Position numbers and translations under genes: made by a program. A stretch of DNA of 64,000 nt, taken from contig NW_019775556.1 in NCBI RefSeq assembly GCF_001039355.2, forward strand, positions 61,048 to 125,047. The letters run 5' to 3'. A model generated the notes under the pieces. That model did not search any database. It had not been told where the DNA came from and worked only from the letters and a program-made list of their open reading frames with translations. The stretch is from Lingula anatina. Lineage: Eukaryota > Brachiopoda > Lingulata > Lingulida > Lingulidae. This document shows, in pieces, positions 1 to 12,593 of the stretch (the first letter of the stretch is position 1; every line of letters begins with the position of its first letter).

Positions 1-327
1 CTTATGGGAAAAAATATAAGAACACACAAAATAAGACTTCTTATCACCATATCATTTGTGTATAGAAATAAACAAAATATCTTATTTCACTTTATTCATT
101 ATCAAGTTAAACCCTTTATAAACAGTTGAATTCAACTAAAAGTTAAGAAAGAAAATAGTAACATCTTACTGGAACTATATAATTCACATTTATTCAAAGT
201 CATATTCCTTTGTCTAATTCCCTTTTCAATATACCACAGAGACAATACATTTACCTGTTGTTTATTTCATTTTTCATCACTTGTCATTCCTGGTAATATT
301 ACTTTACATAAGAACATATCCCATTAC

Positions 328-3300
328 CTTCTTCTTTCTCATGCCCAGTTTATCTCCTGTGATACCCAAATCAGCAAGAACAGTTGCCATATCCCTTGTG
401 TTGATGCCGCAGTTGTTGGCCACATTTTTCTGACATCTTTTGTGCACATTCATCTTACAGACTAAAAAAGAAAAACAAGGCAGCAAAGCTGTCAAATGTA
501 CAGACAAAATAACAGAAAAAAGGATGCAAAAGAGGTNTCAAAGTTCAGCACAGATCTCAAAAAGATAACAGATAGCATGGTATGAAGTTCAACAAATGAA
601 CCATGCTTGTGTCATTACCTTCAGCAGGTCCCATTTCTGCTGGGATGTTTGAATAAATATATATATTTGTGGTAGAAAAATGCAACCTACTCTCTGAGGC
701 TATGGGAATTATAAGACAAGCTGTTACCCTTACCCCCCCCCCACACACACACAAACACACACATACACACACAAATCCACTTACCCTCACACTGGAGTCC
801 CTGTCTTATAAGCCCATACAGCAGCGAGCCACAATGATCACAGAAAGTGAAGCGTTTGTAGTTATGGACAACAAATCGATGTGGCACATTGATGTTGAAG
901 CGCTTGTCATAAATCACCTGGAAATATTATATATATATTTCACTGTGTACAAGGCTCAAACTCTCTGCAATTGAAGAAATCCAGTCAACTTTCATTTATT
1001 TGGAATTGGTCATCCCAGTTATTTCAATGCTGGATTTCTCCGATGGTTGATTAAATGCCTTGTTCTCATCATTGGATGACAATGAAGTTATTTTCCTTAA
1101 AATTTCAAGAATGTAAGGAAATATCTGAATATTATTATGTCATTGCATTCACATAAGACAGACAAAGGGACAGACAGAAATGTGCTGTAAACATGTGGTT
1201 GTATTTACTTTTCTCAATTCTGTAGAATTCCGATGGTTTGCTAAACACTTGTGGTTGGATTTCTTTCAATATCTTTCCAGTTTCTGCTCACTGACAATAT
1301 TTCTTCGCCAAAAGCTTGATCAGCTTCCTTCATAAATTATAATTAACTAACAATAATGAATTAAGCCATATTTACCCCTACCTCCTCAGTGGATGTGTCC
1401 TTCATTCCTGGGCATTTTGTAACAATAATCTGATGACAGCGTTTGTGGACAACACATGTGCACACTGAAATTACGACATAATCATACACCACTGTTCAAC
1501 TGTTAACCATTAACATTTATACCACCTTGTGATAGAATCAAATTCTACTCCATCAAATATACAACTCCTAGCAGGTGAAAATGTCATCTGCATGGGTGTA
1601 AGTTGTAAAAACTGAAAATCCTGAAAACTCAGCTTGCAATTTCTCATCACATTTAGACCATACGATAAAAACGACTGAACTGAAGACAAATATCAGGAAT
1701 AACCTTGAAAACTTTCACCTATGTATAAGTAAATTGTTAAACAAAGCAGTAAGATAACATTTGTGAAAAATAATCTATAACCATAGCCATTACTTTGATA
1801 AAAATGAAAACTTTCACCTATGTATGAGTAAAATGTTATGCAAAGCAGTGATATAAGATTTGTGAGCAACAATGGTAAACATAGCCATTACTTTGATAAA
1901 AAAAAATGCTTAGTTATGATCTTTTTTATTTTTAAAAATATTTAAATAAAAATAAAATCCTGACTTACCCTGGCATTGATATCCTTGTTTCCAAAGTCCC
2001 CTAAAAAAACATGAGATAATACTTAGGATGTTCAACATAACTACACATTTGGAGGAGAGTAAACTATTAGAAAATGAAGTCTTGACAATCGGCAATGCAC
2101 TATAAGTGTAAAAAGATTAAATAAAACTGAGCCAATAAAGGTCCATTAAAGGCCCCAAAATAATCCAATATACATTTATGATACTATGACTCAAATGTAT
2201 GATAACGATTAAAATAATTAGTTTCACTCTGAATTTTGTGTATCTAAGATTGAAGCTATCAGCAGTGGGAAACTTTTCTTGTTTACTTTTGTCAGATTAC
2301 CTAGTTTTTATAGACAGTTTTTGTTTCAAATTCCAAATATCTTTATAATACAAAATATCAAGTTTCATAAGTAGTTAACATATTTCACAAAGAGAGATTT
2401 GTTACAATCATATTTAATTAACAATGTCTGACTTAATCATATATTGATTCTGATCTGTCAAAGATTTGGTCCAAAATTAAAACTGTCTTTGAACATTCAC
2501 AAATGCAATAAGCTCACTGCAATGAAAATGATACTTTATATATATTTTACACTTAAATTTTACACCACGTTTTCAATTCTGAAATAAAATAATAAAAAAA
2601 AAAAATGATAGCGTGCTATAGCTTGAATGCCATTGCTTTTTAGCTACTAAAACACAACACTTCAACAACAACAGAAAAGTGACTTTGCTGTAGGCTTTGC
2701 AAATCAATGCCCTAATTTTTTTAATGCAGGAGCTTTTAGTCTGATGTCCTCATTTTTCAAAATCCATAAGACCTTTTATATCATACAAGTCAAAATCTGA
2801 TTAGGTTTGATGTCCCTAAATAACCTGGCCTATAACAACCTTCCAGTTACCTAGATGTAAATTAATTGTTTTCCAGGTTAATAAATGCCCCACATACTGT
2901 TGTGCTGTGTATTCGCTGATTTTCTAGGCATATACCTACAGAAGACATTACTAAAAAGATTTAATACATCAGCACAAAATTAGGCAATACTTTAGAGAAA
3001 ATCAGAAAAGAATTTGCTTTTTGCAATCAACAGCACTAAGAGAAAATGCAAGAATTTTTTTAATTACATGTGTCCTGAATGACCTAAATAACAGTCTAAG
3101 GCTTCATTCACATGGAAAGTCTATTTTCTAAATTCTATTTTCTATTCGCGGTATGTTTAGTGATCACGGTCTGTGCCCTGAATATCCAGCGGCGTTATTA
3201 CTGGCAGCGCGAGCCAGTTACTTGTACAAAGCTGTAATTAACTCTCGGCTGTGCTCGGAGGAGATTCTGATACCTTTACGCATGCGCAGTAGGAATTAAT

Positions 3301-4599
3301 GGTGACCGCGATTGCTTTGAAAAATGTGTTTGTCGATTTTGTGCATATTTCGCGTCTGTATGTTTGAGTCGTCACACCTAAACCGATGAACTCCACAGCT
3401 TAGAGATACTAATGCGCATGCGTCAAGCTATCAGAATTTCCTCCGAGCACACCCGAGAATTAATTACAGCTTTGTATAAGTAACTGGCTCGCGCTGCCAG
3501 TAATCACGCAGCGGGATATTCAGGGCACAGACCGTGATCACAAAACATACCGCGAATAGAAAATAGAATTTAGAAAATAGACTTTCCATGTGAATGAAAC
3601 TCAGATATCCAATTCTGAGAAACCTAAAGTATTCTTTTTATGTGTAACCTACTACAGTACATTATGACTTCAAATATATATATAATTGGCATATTTAGAG
3701 TCTAAAACATGTTGCAATGAAATACTACAGTTTGACATTTATCAACCAAACCTAGCCTTTTTTATTAGCTGAATCACCCATTGCAAATAAACTAATAAAA
3801 GAAAAATAAATATAAAAAGAGAGAGAGAATGAAAAATATACAAATTTGTTTCTAAGGTATGTAACATGTCTTGCTAAAAAAAAAAACATTTAAATTCCTT
3901 CTGCCTAAGAACTTCACAATTCTAAAAACACCCTACAAAAACATTAATTTAATACTTCCACATCAAGAAACCTTTGGACATGGACAACTTCTTACAGCTG
4001 TTAAATAGTGAAGTATACTTTTTCTAGGAAAGAGATGCAATTTAACAGCTCTATCACATCTATCACAGTCACAACAGCATTACACTGCCTTGAAAAGAAA
4101 ATCATTTCACAAGTGTGAAATGTGACAGTGACTCAGTAAGCAGACTGGAACTTGAAGGAAACAGACTCATAAATTATAAAAGAAAACAAACTATTTCAAT
4201 TTTCATTCAGTGTTAACTAACAAAAGGTAAACCCAGCTACCTAAGGGCTTTCAAAAGCTATGTATCCAAATGGCATTCTTAGTCATATTATTGGATATTT
4301 CTCAGAAACAGCTGTGCAAATACACTTCTGAGAACCCCCTGCCACTAGGTTGTTTACCTGGGTCACCTGGAATAGCACACCTGTACAACCTGCACATTAA
4401 CACATCTCTGACCTTTCAAGATCTATACTACATCCAAATAGTTATAATCAGCCAAAATTATAATCATACCTAGCCAGAGTTGTAAACACATAAAAATACT
4501 ATCAGGAGCCAGCATACACTTACACGTTTCTAGACTCATAATATCAGGTTACTAGTTTTTTAAGTGGCTATACTCATTACAATTGAAGTTCACAATATC

Positions 4600-4647
<48 letters not shown>

Positions 4648-7600
4648 GCTTTCAATAAATAAATGGTTCTAAGAGAGTAAGTCTAAATTAAAAATGTTTA
4701 TTTACCATATGAAGTCTCTACAAACTGAGCAAAAAGTGGGCTGGCGAAGCCATGTTGTCATAAACTTATGTCCGTTGACCTGGTGGACTCTCCTTCTCAT
4801 AGCGCCACGACGGCGATTGAGCAGCCCCTCCTTCTCCTTGAACACTCTTTCTTTTGGTGGTTCTGGAAAAAAAGAAGCACCAAATTTTTTCCAAATCTTC
4901 TTTATTTATTGCACTTCTGTCAGCTTAAACTTTTGCATACCAGCATAATTCACATTGATAAACTTTTATCTGTTTTACTTTTTAAACTTTTTTAAAATGA
5001 GAACTCACCCTCAGACTTGGCCCCACTGAGTTCAATGAGGATGTGAATTTTTCCACAAGGCTCCAGATCAACCTGAAGTAAAAAATGAAAGAGGAAATCA
5101 GTCTGCAATATAAATACATTTATCATTAGAATGTTCAAAACTTCAATGAGGGGAGAAAATCTAAATAAAGACTGATGACAGAGTTAATATAGGAAGCAAT
5201 TTTGAAAAATTTTTTGGAAAATAACAAGCCAGTGTAGAAAAACTTATGAAACCACCAAGGTCACCAATGCCCAAATGAATGTTTAACCTAAATGTCAGTT
5301 TAGGTTGTACAATCATGTCACTGCAAACTTCATTGGCATTACAGTATCACTTTATTTGATATCACTTTCTTACCAGTGTTAACCTATGCACTACGAAGCT
5401 GATATAAAAACAATAAAATCATCTTTAAGAGGGAGTTATATCAAATCAAATGTGGAGGTCTCACTAGATATAAAATCAGAAAATTAATCTATATTTCAGA
5501 GTTGAACCATTTCAACAGCTGGCTTTATCAATTCAGGCATATACAAAGCCATCTGAATTCAAGTCAGCATCAGCAAAACCCAGCAACCTTGACCTAAATA
5601 TGTTAAGAGCAAAATCAGGGCAGGGAATGAGATCTTTGCACATTTCTTCCCATTCCATTTTATCAATAGCTATCACACCACCATTTGTGGTTATTGAGTT
5701 ATTCCAAACTTCTCAACTTGACACAAAGCAGGCTTGTTTTTTATTTCAATGTTATGTAACTGGTACAATTCTAATAAGCACCCCTTTTATTGACCTTAAT
5801 ATAACCTATAAAATCCAACAAACATAACATCTCTTACTGACAAAATACTTTGGCTAGGGCACAGTATGGCTGCCAATTATTAGAAAATGCACTGACTGAC
5901 CTTAAAAAATTCAAACTCCAAATGTGACAGGCCATCAATTTGGAGTGTGTTGCAGTTTTTTTAAGTAAAAGACAAATACAACACAGCAGCAGAAAGGGTC
6001 TCAGTGCACAGTTTTCAGCAATTCTTCTTCTTATGAACAAGGGTGTGATTTGAGAGGGGGTTGAGACTTGAAATTTGATGATGTTGTGCAATTGTTCCAG
6101 AAAAGTTGAAAAAAAAAAAAAAAGGTTAAGATAAAGAAATTGAGCTATGCTATATCTTTCTATATCACTTCATAACAGCAACATATTTAAGCATGTTCAC
6201 ATCTAAATCTTGATAAATTTTTTAAAGAACATTAACAATCAAACAATTTGCCTCAATTATGAAAATTAATGATAAATGCAAATATCAAACAGCTATAAAT
6301 AGCAAGGTTGACTAACAGCTGTCACCGTCATCTAAGATTTGGAGACATCTTGTCATAAAATTTTTCTCAACTACATAAAATTTGACTGCATGGATTTGAT
6401 ATGAAATCAGGCAGCTTGACCCAGGAACTTTACTAAATAAATGAGGACAAAAATTCAGACAGACTATCTCTTCACATTGAATGCTGCACAAGATTTCATA
6501 ACAGACAGAGATGACTGAACCAACAATTAAGTGATGGAAAGAGTCTCTCACAATGTAAAATTCAACAGACTTGGTCACAATGCTGTTGCCATGCATCAAA
6601 ATTAAGCTAGTTTTATGATCAACAATAGTAAGTTCATACAAAATGCCATGATCAAAACATTTCATTTTAATTCAAAATAAGAGTGAAAATATTTTTTTTC
6701 TTTCTAGGGAATCTATTTGAAATGAAAGATCAAGGTGTAGCTAATATAGGACATAAAGGAAAAATAATCTAAAGCGCAATACAATCTATTTCATAGGACA
6801 TTTTGTTCAAATAAACTGCGCATAAGGCATATGCATTAAACTTTTGCTTTTTTTCATAAAATATGATTAAGAATTACATGTTCATTACACCAAAACAACA
6901 ACAAAAATTAAACTATTCATCATTCTAGAATGAATATTTTAATAATCAACATTAAGGAAAAGTGCCACATGGGACCATGACAGGTAGTGAATCAGCAAGA
7001 GAGCATTTGTCATGACTCTTTCGTAATCAACAAAATGCCTTTAATAATGAACACATGATCATGACCAAAAAAAAAAAATCTAAAGCTCATATCCGTTTTA
7101 GAAAGGGACCAATACCAAAACACATATGCCCAAAAGAGAGGAATGATTTTTTCAAACGCCTAACACCTCCCACAACCCCTGAATCACTGAGTGATGACTC
7201 AAATTCATCTCTAGAAACAAATCACTGTTTTCAGCAAAAAATGTTGATATACTTAACCTCAGCGGCTAAAATATAGCACTTGAACTCTGTGCACATTTAT
7301 GAGAATATGAAATGTAACAAAACTCAAACACATTTTTTCACAAGTCTTAGGTAAATTGTCAATTCTTTGTTGCTTCATATCATTTGGAATTCGCCAAAAT
7401 CCTTGAAAAATAGGGAAAAGTTGGGAGTAAGAGGAGCAGAGGCATGCCAAAATAGGTTTAAGTTTGAGACTTCTGATCAAGAAAGAATTGTCGTTGCTTT
7501 AACAACATGTGTGCCATTATGATCCCATTATGATCAATCTATCACATTTTTTAAAAGTATCAGAAGTATGTTCCAATTACAGTTGGGATACCCTCCTTTG

Positions 7601-8645
7601 GAATATCACTGCAGGTTGTATAATAATACAAGTTACAAACTCATCACAGACTGTAAATCTGATCCACTGGTTACTATCAACAATCCCACAGCTTATAATG
7701 GTATATGCATCAACTTCAATTGTAAACAAAGATGGACAAATCAACAACTCATTAGGGTCATGCTAAGAAGGGACATTCAATCCTTACTTAAAGCAGTTTA
7801 GATTACAGGCTAAGACTATTAAAATAAGACTCTTCACATTTTGAAATACAAGTGACTAGCATTCCTACAGTTACAGTGTGACAACTTGCAAGTCACAAGA
7901 GAATCTTTTGCAAAGTTGGATTTGGGGAATCTATTTTTTTACTACTCGCTGGGATGATTTTATTTGCTTTGGTGAATATTGCAACAGATGGACTGCATTA
8001 GGACATTTTATGATTTAGACATGACACATTCTGAGAGTTGGTCAAATATTTGCTCACAATAAAAAAACTAACAATATTTTATTCAGCTGTTATTGAATGC
8101 ATTTGTCAAACTGTGAAATCTACAACAGTCTCATGTAAGATTTCATTTGCATGGGTTAATGAGTTGGACACAACACTCACTTATTAATAGCCACACCTCT
8201 ACTGGCTCTACATAATAGCTTACTGTACTTCAATATATCTACCTGCATATATTTGTATGTAATAACTGAATAGAAAATTACATTGTTTACGCAAGTAACA
8301 TACTAATAATGCATTACTAACCCATATATCGGAGTTTGTTTTCAAATCTTCAAAGGGTAGTGAGCAATTTGCTACAAAATCGTCTGGAGGAATCGCTGCA
8401 TCATGAAACACTGTCAAGTTGATGGCGTTCCCATTGTGGACTTCTGTCACAAAATCTTCATTCCATGATGGTCGTATTGTTTTGCCCTTTGCTGTCGTTC
8501 TGGCGACGTACACTTCGTCGACATCGATAGAAATGTAGGGATTCAGATTCGCAGGCCCCATTGCATGTCTGGTTGCAAAGTCCGTCGCCTTCAAATCTAC
8601 TGCCTCGCAGACAGTCAGCTTTACGGATCCGTTAAAAAACACCAT
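328..8645 (-). CDS. PRKCE/PRKCH-like: Novel protein kinase C (epsilon/eta class), N-terminal regulatory half; gene runs off the left edge
   Basis: Seven exons join in frame: 8645-8322, 5072-5009, 4862-4706, 2000-1969, 1464-1382, 917-785, 461-328 (309 codons), all with AG/GT borders. Residues 1-130 form the N-terminal C2 domain of novel PKCs, which does not bind calcium (start [32 protein letters not shown]). A pseudosubstrate follows near 146-155 ([12 protein letters not shown], Ala150 in the phospho-acceptor position). Then come two C1 zinc fingers that bind diacylglycerol: C1A from His161 and C1B from His233, each with the H-C2-C2-H-C2-C pattern complete. The V3 hinge and kinase domain lie beyond position 1. 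Known role: membrane-recruited Ser/Thr kinase signalling. The order C2, pseudosubstrate, C1A, C1B separates it from classical and atypical PKCs; it may be the single ancestor-type gene of vertebrate epsilon and eta. It is divergent from ISCA2. One N lies in the intron at 537. Confidence 0.93.
537..537. other. Single unresolved base (N)
   Basis: One n inside a PKC intron. The only other N in the window is at 60752, at a duplication junction. I see no local repeat around this one. Confidence 0.95.
733..774. repeat. (CA)n microsatellite with poly-C, next to a PKC splice donor
   Basis: A run of C followed by about 34 bases of imperfect CA repeat. On the minus (sense) strand it reads as UG repeats then G, starting about 10 nt after the 5' splice site of the C1B exon that ends at 785. 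Confidence 0.9.
1707..1904. repeat. Two-unit tandem duplication, about 99 bp per unit
   Basis: The segments 1707-1805 and 1806-1904 both begin GAAAACTTTCACCTATGTAT and both end with CATAGCCATTACTTTGATAAA, with scattered differences between them. It lies in a PKC intron and has no coding content. Confidence 0.8.
3103..3598. mobile_element. Foldback/MITE-like inverted repeat in a PKC intron
   Basis: The left arm (about 3103-3295) begins TTCATTCACATGGAAAGTC. The right arm (about 3405-3598) is its near-perfect reverse complement, ending GACTTTCCATGTGAATGAA. The arms also share the CGCGGTATGTTT, CACGGTCTGTGCCCTGAATAT and GCGCGAGCCAGTTACTTGTA segments in opposite orientation. The loop is roughly 110 bp and there is no ORF. 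The local GC rises well above the flanks, as expected for an insertion. It is presumably a non-autonomous DNA element; I could not define a clear target-site duplication. Confidence 0.85.
4601..4645. repeat. (AC)n microsatellite
   Basis: About 22 uninterrupted AC dinucleotides in a PKC intron. Confidence 0.97.
5073..8321 (-). other. PKC intron 1 (3.2 kb)
   Basis: This is the longest intron of the PKC gene inside the window, between the C2 exon and the exon starting VDLEPCGK. It holds AT-rich sequence, short poly-A tracts (6109-6124, 7066-7077) and one short plus-strand stretch at 7055-7240 that looks weakly coding-like. I see no exon of the PKC gene in it. Confidence 0.7.
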
Positions 8646-9285
8646 TTTCGATGTCTTATGGAAAACCCAGAGTATCTAAACCTTCCTTCCTTCTCATGGC
8701 ATGGTTTTCATGAATGAAAGCGACGACTAATGAGTATAATTAACCGTAAATTTACACCATTATCACAAATTTTCACAGAAATCGGAAGCAGTCAATCCCA
8801 GAGTTCCTCGGAAAGTTGATTTGAGTTTGCGCACCTTGAAAAGACGCTTATAACATCTGGAAATATTTTTAAAAACTACATAGGTTAGACAAGAATGATG
8901 TAATTGATAATCTTTTTATAAAACTCGACAAATATTGACTCATACTTTTCTTTAAATATATGTACACTAACTATACAAATATGTAAGCATCCTTCATTCC
9001 ATTGATACAAGCGAACATAATGATGTAAACATGGCCGTGTCGGGTTTGTTAAAAATGCAGAGTCTGCGCAGTATTTCCCGATATCTTGGGTAATATAAAT
9101 ATACGCTTTGTTAAAAAGACATTTTTCAGTAGGACAAATAAGGAGTGACTGCACTCTTGAATTGTCACGATTTTTCACAGTACATTCACACTGGAAACGC
9201 AAATACCTTTGATAGTTATGAGTGCTTTTTCACATTTTCTGAGGAATTTGCTCCGCCATCAAATTTGAGTCAGGTTGTGTTTACC
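8646..9285. promoter_or_regulatory. Divergent PKC / ISCA2 intergenic region
   Basis: This 640-bp stretch separates the PKC start codon (minus strand) from the proposed ISCA2 start (plus strand). It must hold the 5' UTRs and promoter(s) of both if the gene starts are right. No convincing TATA box or initiator could be picked by eye. Confidence 0.5.
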
Positions 9286-11017
9286 ATGGCGTTGTTTAAA
9301 CAAGACACGATTTCTATGCAAGAACACGTTACTATTTTATTTTTAGAGATGACACAAAACTTAAAAAATTTAAATATAAAGAAGCAGAACCAGGTATGTA
9401 AATGAAGTAAAGATAAAACGTTGAAATGATAGATATATTTAAAAAATCAAGAATATAGTACTGCAAAATGTAGAAGGGATTCAAGTATATTGTTCAACCA
9501 ATTGGTTTGCTTTTTGTTTTGGCGACAGATGGAGGAATAAGAAATATACATGAGTGTCCTTTTCCCCTTAAGCCTTTCCCTGTAGTTTGCTTCAAGGGGA
9601 ATCCAAAATTTATCTTTACAGTTTCACTCAGAATATTGATTTAATATATGCTTATACATTTTACACCTTTTGCTGAAGGTTAAACTTGTGTGTCATATCA
9701 GTTTGAGTTTATTTTTGTTTTTTATGGTGAATGAAATTTTACATGTACCAGGATGGGGCCTACTAGTAAATCTTGGATAAACCTGTACATTTAGGTTACA
9801 ACAAGTGAACCAAAAGCTGCTAAACCCGTGTTCACAGTGTTGTAGACAAAGAGCATGCATACTACTCACAAGACAGTTCTCTTCTGAAGCTAACAGTGAG
9901 GTCAAGATTGCAGCAGATTCAGTCAACATTACCAACAGATGTGTTGAGGTAAGATAAAAGTGTGAGTTTCTGCTCTCATGGTGATTACTGAATTTGAAGT
10001 TTCGGTGATCAGTAATATAAAAACAATTACTATAAGGACCACAGTGTAGGATTTTCCCTCAAAAATTCATACTAAATAAATATTTATGTAACTAACCAAC
10101 ATTTGATCATACTTTCCTGATACTTAACATATACTGTAACAATCTAGGCAAATTAAAAAGTCCTTAACTCACGCTTAAGCATAGTTCTTCAAATTCAGTC
10201 ATTTTCTTGTGCTCATTTCTTGCTCTGACTTTGGGTTCTGCTTGAATTTAAACCTTCTTCAGATTGTTTTCGCATCACTGATTCATGGCATTTATCTGTT
10301 GAAATGTGATTAACAATTATTATTACTTGTCCTCAGATAAGTTCAGCAAGAAGTGGTTTGTGTACTTATGTTTAAAATCTACACATTTTCACTTGAAATT
10401 AAACCTTTTTATTTTTCTTCAGAGACTGAAAAAAATCACAGCAGATGAGAAGGGGTTATTTCTACGGATATCTGTTGAAGGTGGAGGCTGCTCAGGATTT
10501 CAATACAAGTTTGAATTAGACAAAAATATGACAGAAGAGGACGTGTAAGTAGTACTTTTGTTTTTAATTTGCACCAAAATGTAGGCCAATCTAATTCTTG
10601 TTGTGGCAGCCTACATTGTTAAAGTAAGCAGCAGACACAGTAGGTGTGTATATTAATTCTGACAAAGGTATATTTATGAAGAATAATTCTATAATAATAG
10701 ATAAAGAATTATCATTTAGATTGATATTCCATACATTTTCAAACTCAAGTTATATGCATACATATTTCAAAAACATAATATAATATTTAAATCTTGGAAC
10801 AAATTTTCACTTCATTTAGTTCATTTACGTTCATTTTTCCAGTGTCATTGAAAAGGATGGTGTGAAGATTATTACAGATACTGACTCAGTGGAATTTCTG
10901 AAAAACTCAACAGTAGATTTTACAGAAGAACTTATACGCAGTTCATTTCAAGTTGTGAATAACCCTAATGCTGAACAAGGCTGTTCATGTGGTGCTTCAT
11001 TTTCTCTAAAACTATGA
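9286..11017 (+). CDS. ISCA2: Iron-sulfur cluster assembly 2 (A-type carrier, mitochondrial)
   Basis: The core exons are clear: 10423-10544 and 10843-11017 encode [11 protein letters not shown] through [12 protein letters not shown] and the ending [16 protein letters not shown]. Upstream, exon 9838-9948 encodes a presequence-like stretch ([13 protein letters not shown]) and joins in phase. The three cluster-binding cysteines of A-type carriers are present (C96, C161, C163 in a 171-residue model). Known role: with ISCA1 and IBA57, builds [4Fe-4S] clusters late in the mitochondrial pathway. The first exon (9286-9393) is the weakest part: it supplies the only in-frame ATG, but its protein is not obviously a targeting peptide, and another splice acceptor at 9795 is possible in another phase. 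The intron in the IscA-like domain has phase 2. The 3' end faces CNIH4. Confidence 0.9.
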
Positions 11018-12593
11018 ACTTCGTGAAATTTGCATTGATGCAAAGTATGATGCACAAACAAATGAAAGAATCAACTTGTTTTGTTCTGAATGCTGTATTA
11101 TTCCTATAAACGAATTCTTACTTAGTATGTCCTACACTGACAAATCTCAGTGAAGAGCAGAGCTGCACAAAAGGTTATATTCTGTACATACAATGTAAGA
11201 AATGTGTTTTTTGGGAATTTAAAAATTGATCTTGAACATTTTACTGTTAATGAGCCATTTACCAACAATGGAAGTCACATAATTTGGTTAATTGAATTGA
11301 ATGCAAAATTGAATTACGCTTATATGCATGCTTATGTAATTACTGCACATATATAATACGTAAGTTACTTGTTTTAATCAAGAGCAAGTTAATCATAATA
11401 AAATGAGTGCCACATTTGGATTGATTTACTTACAGATTAACTTATTTGTTCAACAGTATTGCCAAATGAAATAAATTCTCCAAGACAATTTAAAAGCCCT
11501 TCCATGAATTTTTCTTGGTTTTTGTACACATTGTGGGGAAACTGGCAAACTTTGAAGATATTCTGATATAAATGTTTTTGTGGCAAATTTTGGAAATATA
11601 AGATAGGAAAAATTTCGTTCAGCATGTGGACATGCATTTTAATGAACTGACCAACAGAAGGAATTATGAGTAACATTAAAATTTGTTTGGAAACTTTGCA
11701 AGTTTTGTTTATCAAAGACAAGAAAAGGTAGCTTCAATTTACTTTATTTATAGGCAAACTAAAGCACAAATGACACAGATGAATGTAAGGATACTTCTCA
11801 ATATTTACAAACAACTTGAACCTGTTGATAAGTAGATATTCTATGTGAAATGACAGTAATGACAATATCTCTGAGAAGTAACCATGTGTATGAAAAACAA
11901 AATGCTCTAATAATATTAATAATTTCCATGCACTTTTACAGCGATAAAATACTTAAACCTTCCTTTAATTATTGTGGACATGATGCAGTCAGCAATGCAA
12001 ATCAAATGATTGCCATTCTACACAGACCATCATAAGCAAAATAATTAACGGTCTAAAGGCCAAAATAATACCCTGACAAATTCAAGACATTTTGAAGTAT
12101 TTTCAAAAGCAAACTCGTTGACAAAAATTGAATGAGATGTTCAATGAACTTATTATCACACTGTGTCTAATTGACCACTTTAATTAAGAATTCAAGTCTA
12201 TAAATCGAGTCATAAAAATCTAAATGCAAGAAATGGCATTACACAAATACAGGAGCTGGCACACTATTGCAATGTTCCTTCTCAGTCACTAATTTATAAA
12301 GCGATAAAAGTTGAACATTTTTGTCTTGGTGACAAAAAAATATAATAGAAAACTAAAAAGTTGTCATTTATATATTCATTTTGAAAAAAAATTATATTTC
12401 TGAAATCTGGTGAAAATGTTCTATTGGAAATGTTTGTTAAGTATCAAAGCAAGGAGTCCAACTGTTCTTGATACTTCTACACAACAAGAGATTTTTTCCC
12501 AATCTTATAAAATTTAAATTATTGATCAAGTGAATTCTTTTCCATTTCTGAGTAGCTCTATTATGCCCTTCACTGGCAGCATTATGGCAATGT
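11018..12593. other. Convergent ISCA2 / CNIH4 3' region
   Basis: Tail-to-tail interval with the 3' UTRs of both genes. A TTTATT at 11743-11748 is a possible minus-strand AATAAA for CNIH4. Otherwise it is AT-rich sequence without recognisable features. Confidence 0.55.
11397..11402 (+). terminator. Poly(A) signal, ISCA2
   Basis: The first clear AATAAA on the plus strand after the ISCA2 stop, giving a 3' UTR of about 0.4 kb. Confidence 0.6.

Noticed and set aside
6312-6665. 117-residue minus-strand frame in PKC intron 1
   Set aside because: No recognisable family or flanking splice sites joining it in phase to the PKC exons; conserved PKC sequence passes directly from 8322 to 5072.
11437-11721. 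94-residue minus-strand frame in the ISCA2/CNIH4 3' region
   Set aside because: No domain, no splice-site support and AT-rich composition; it lies in expected 3' UTR sequence.
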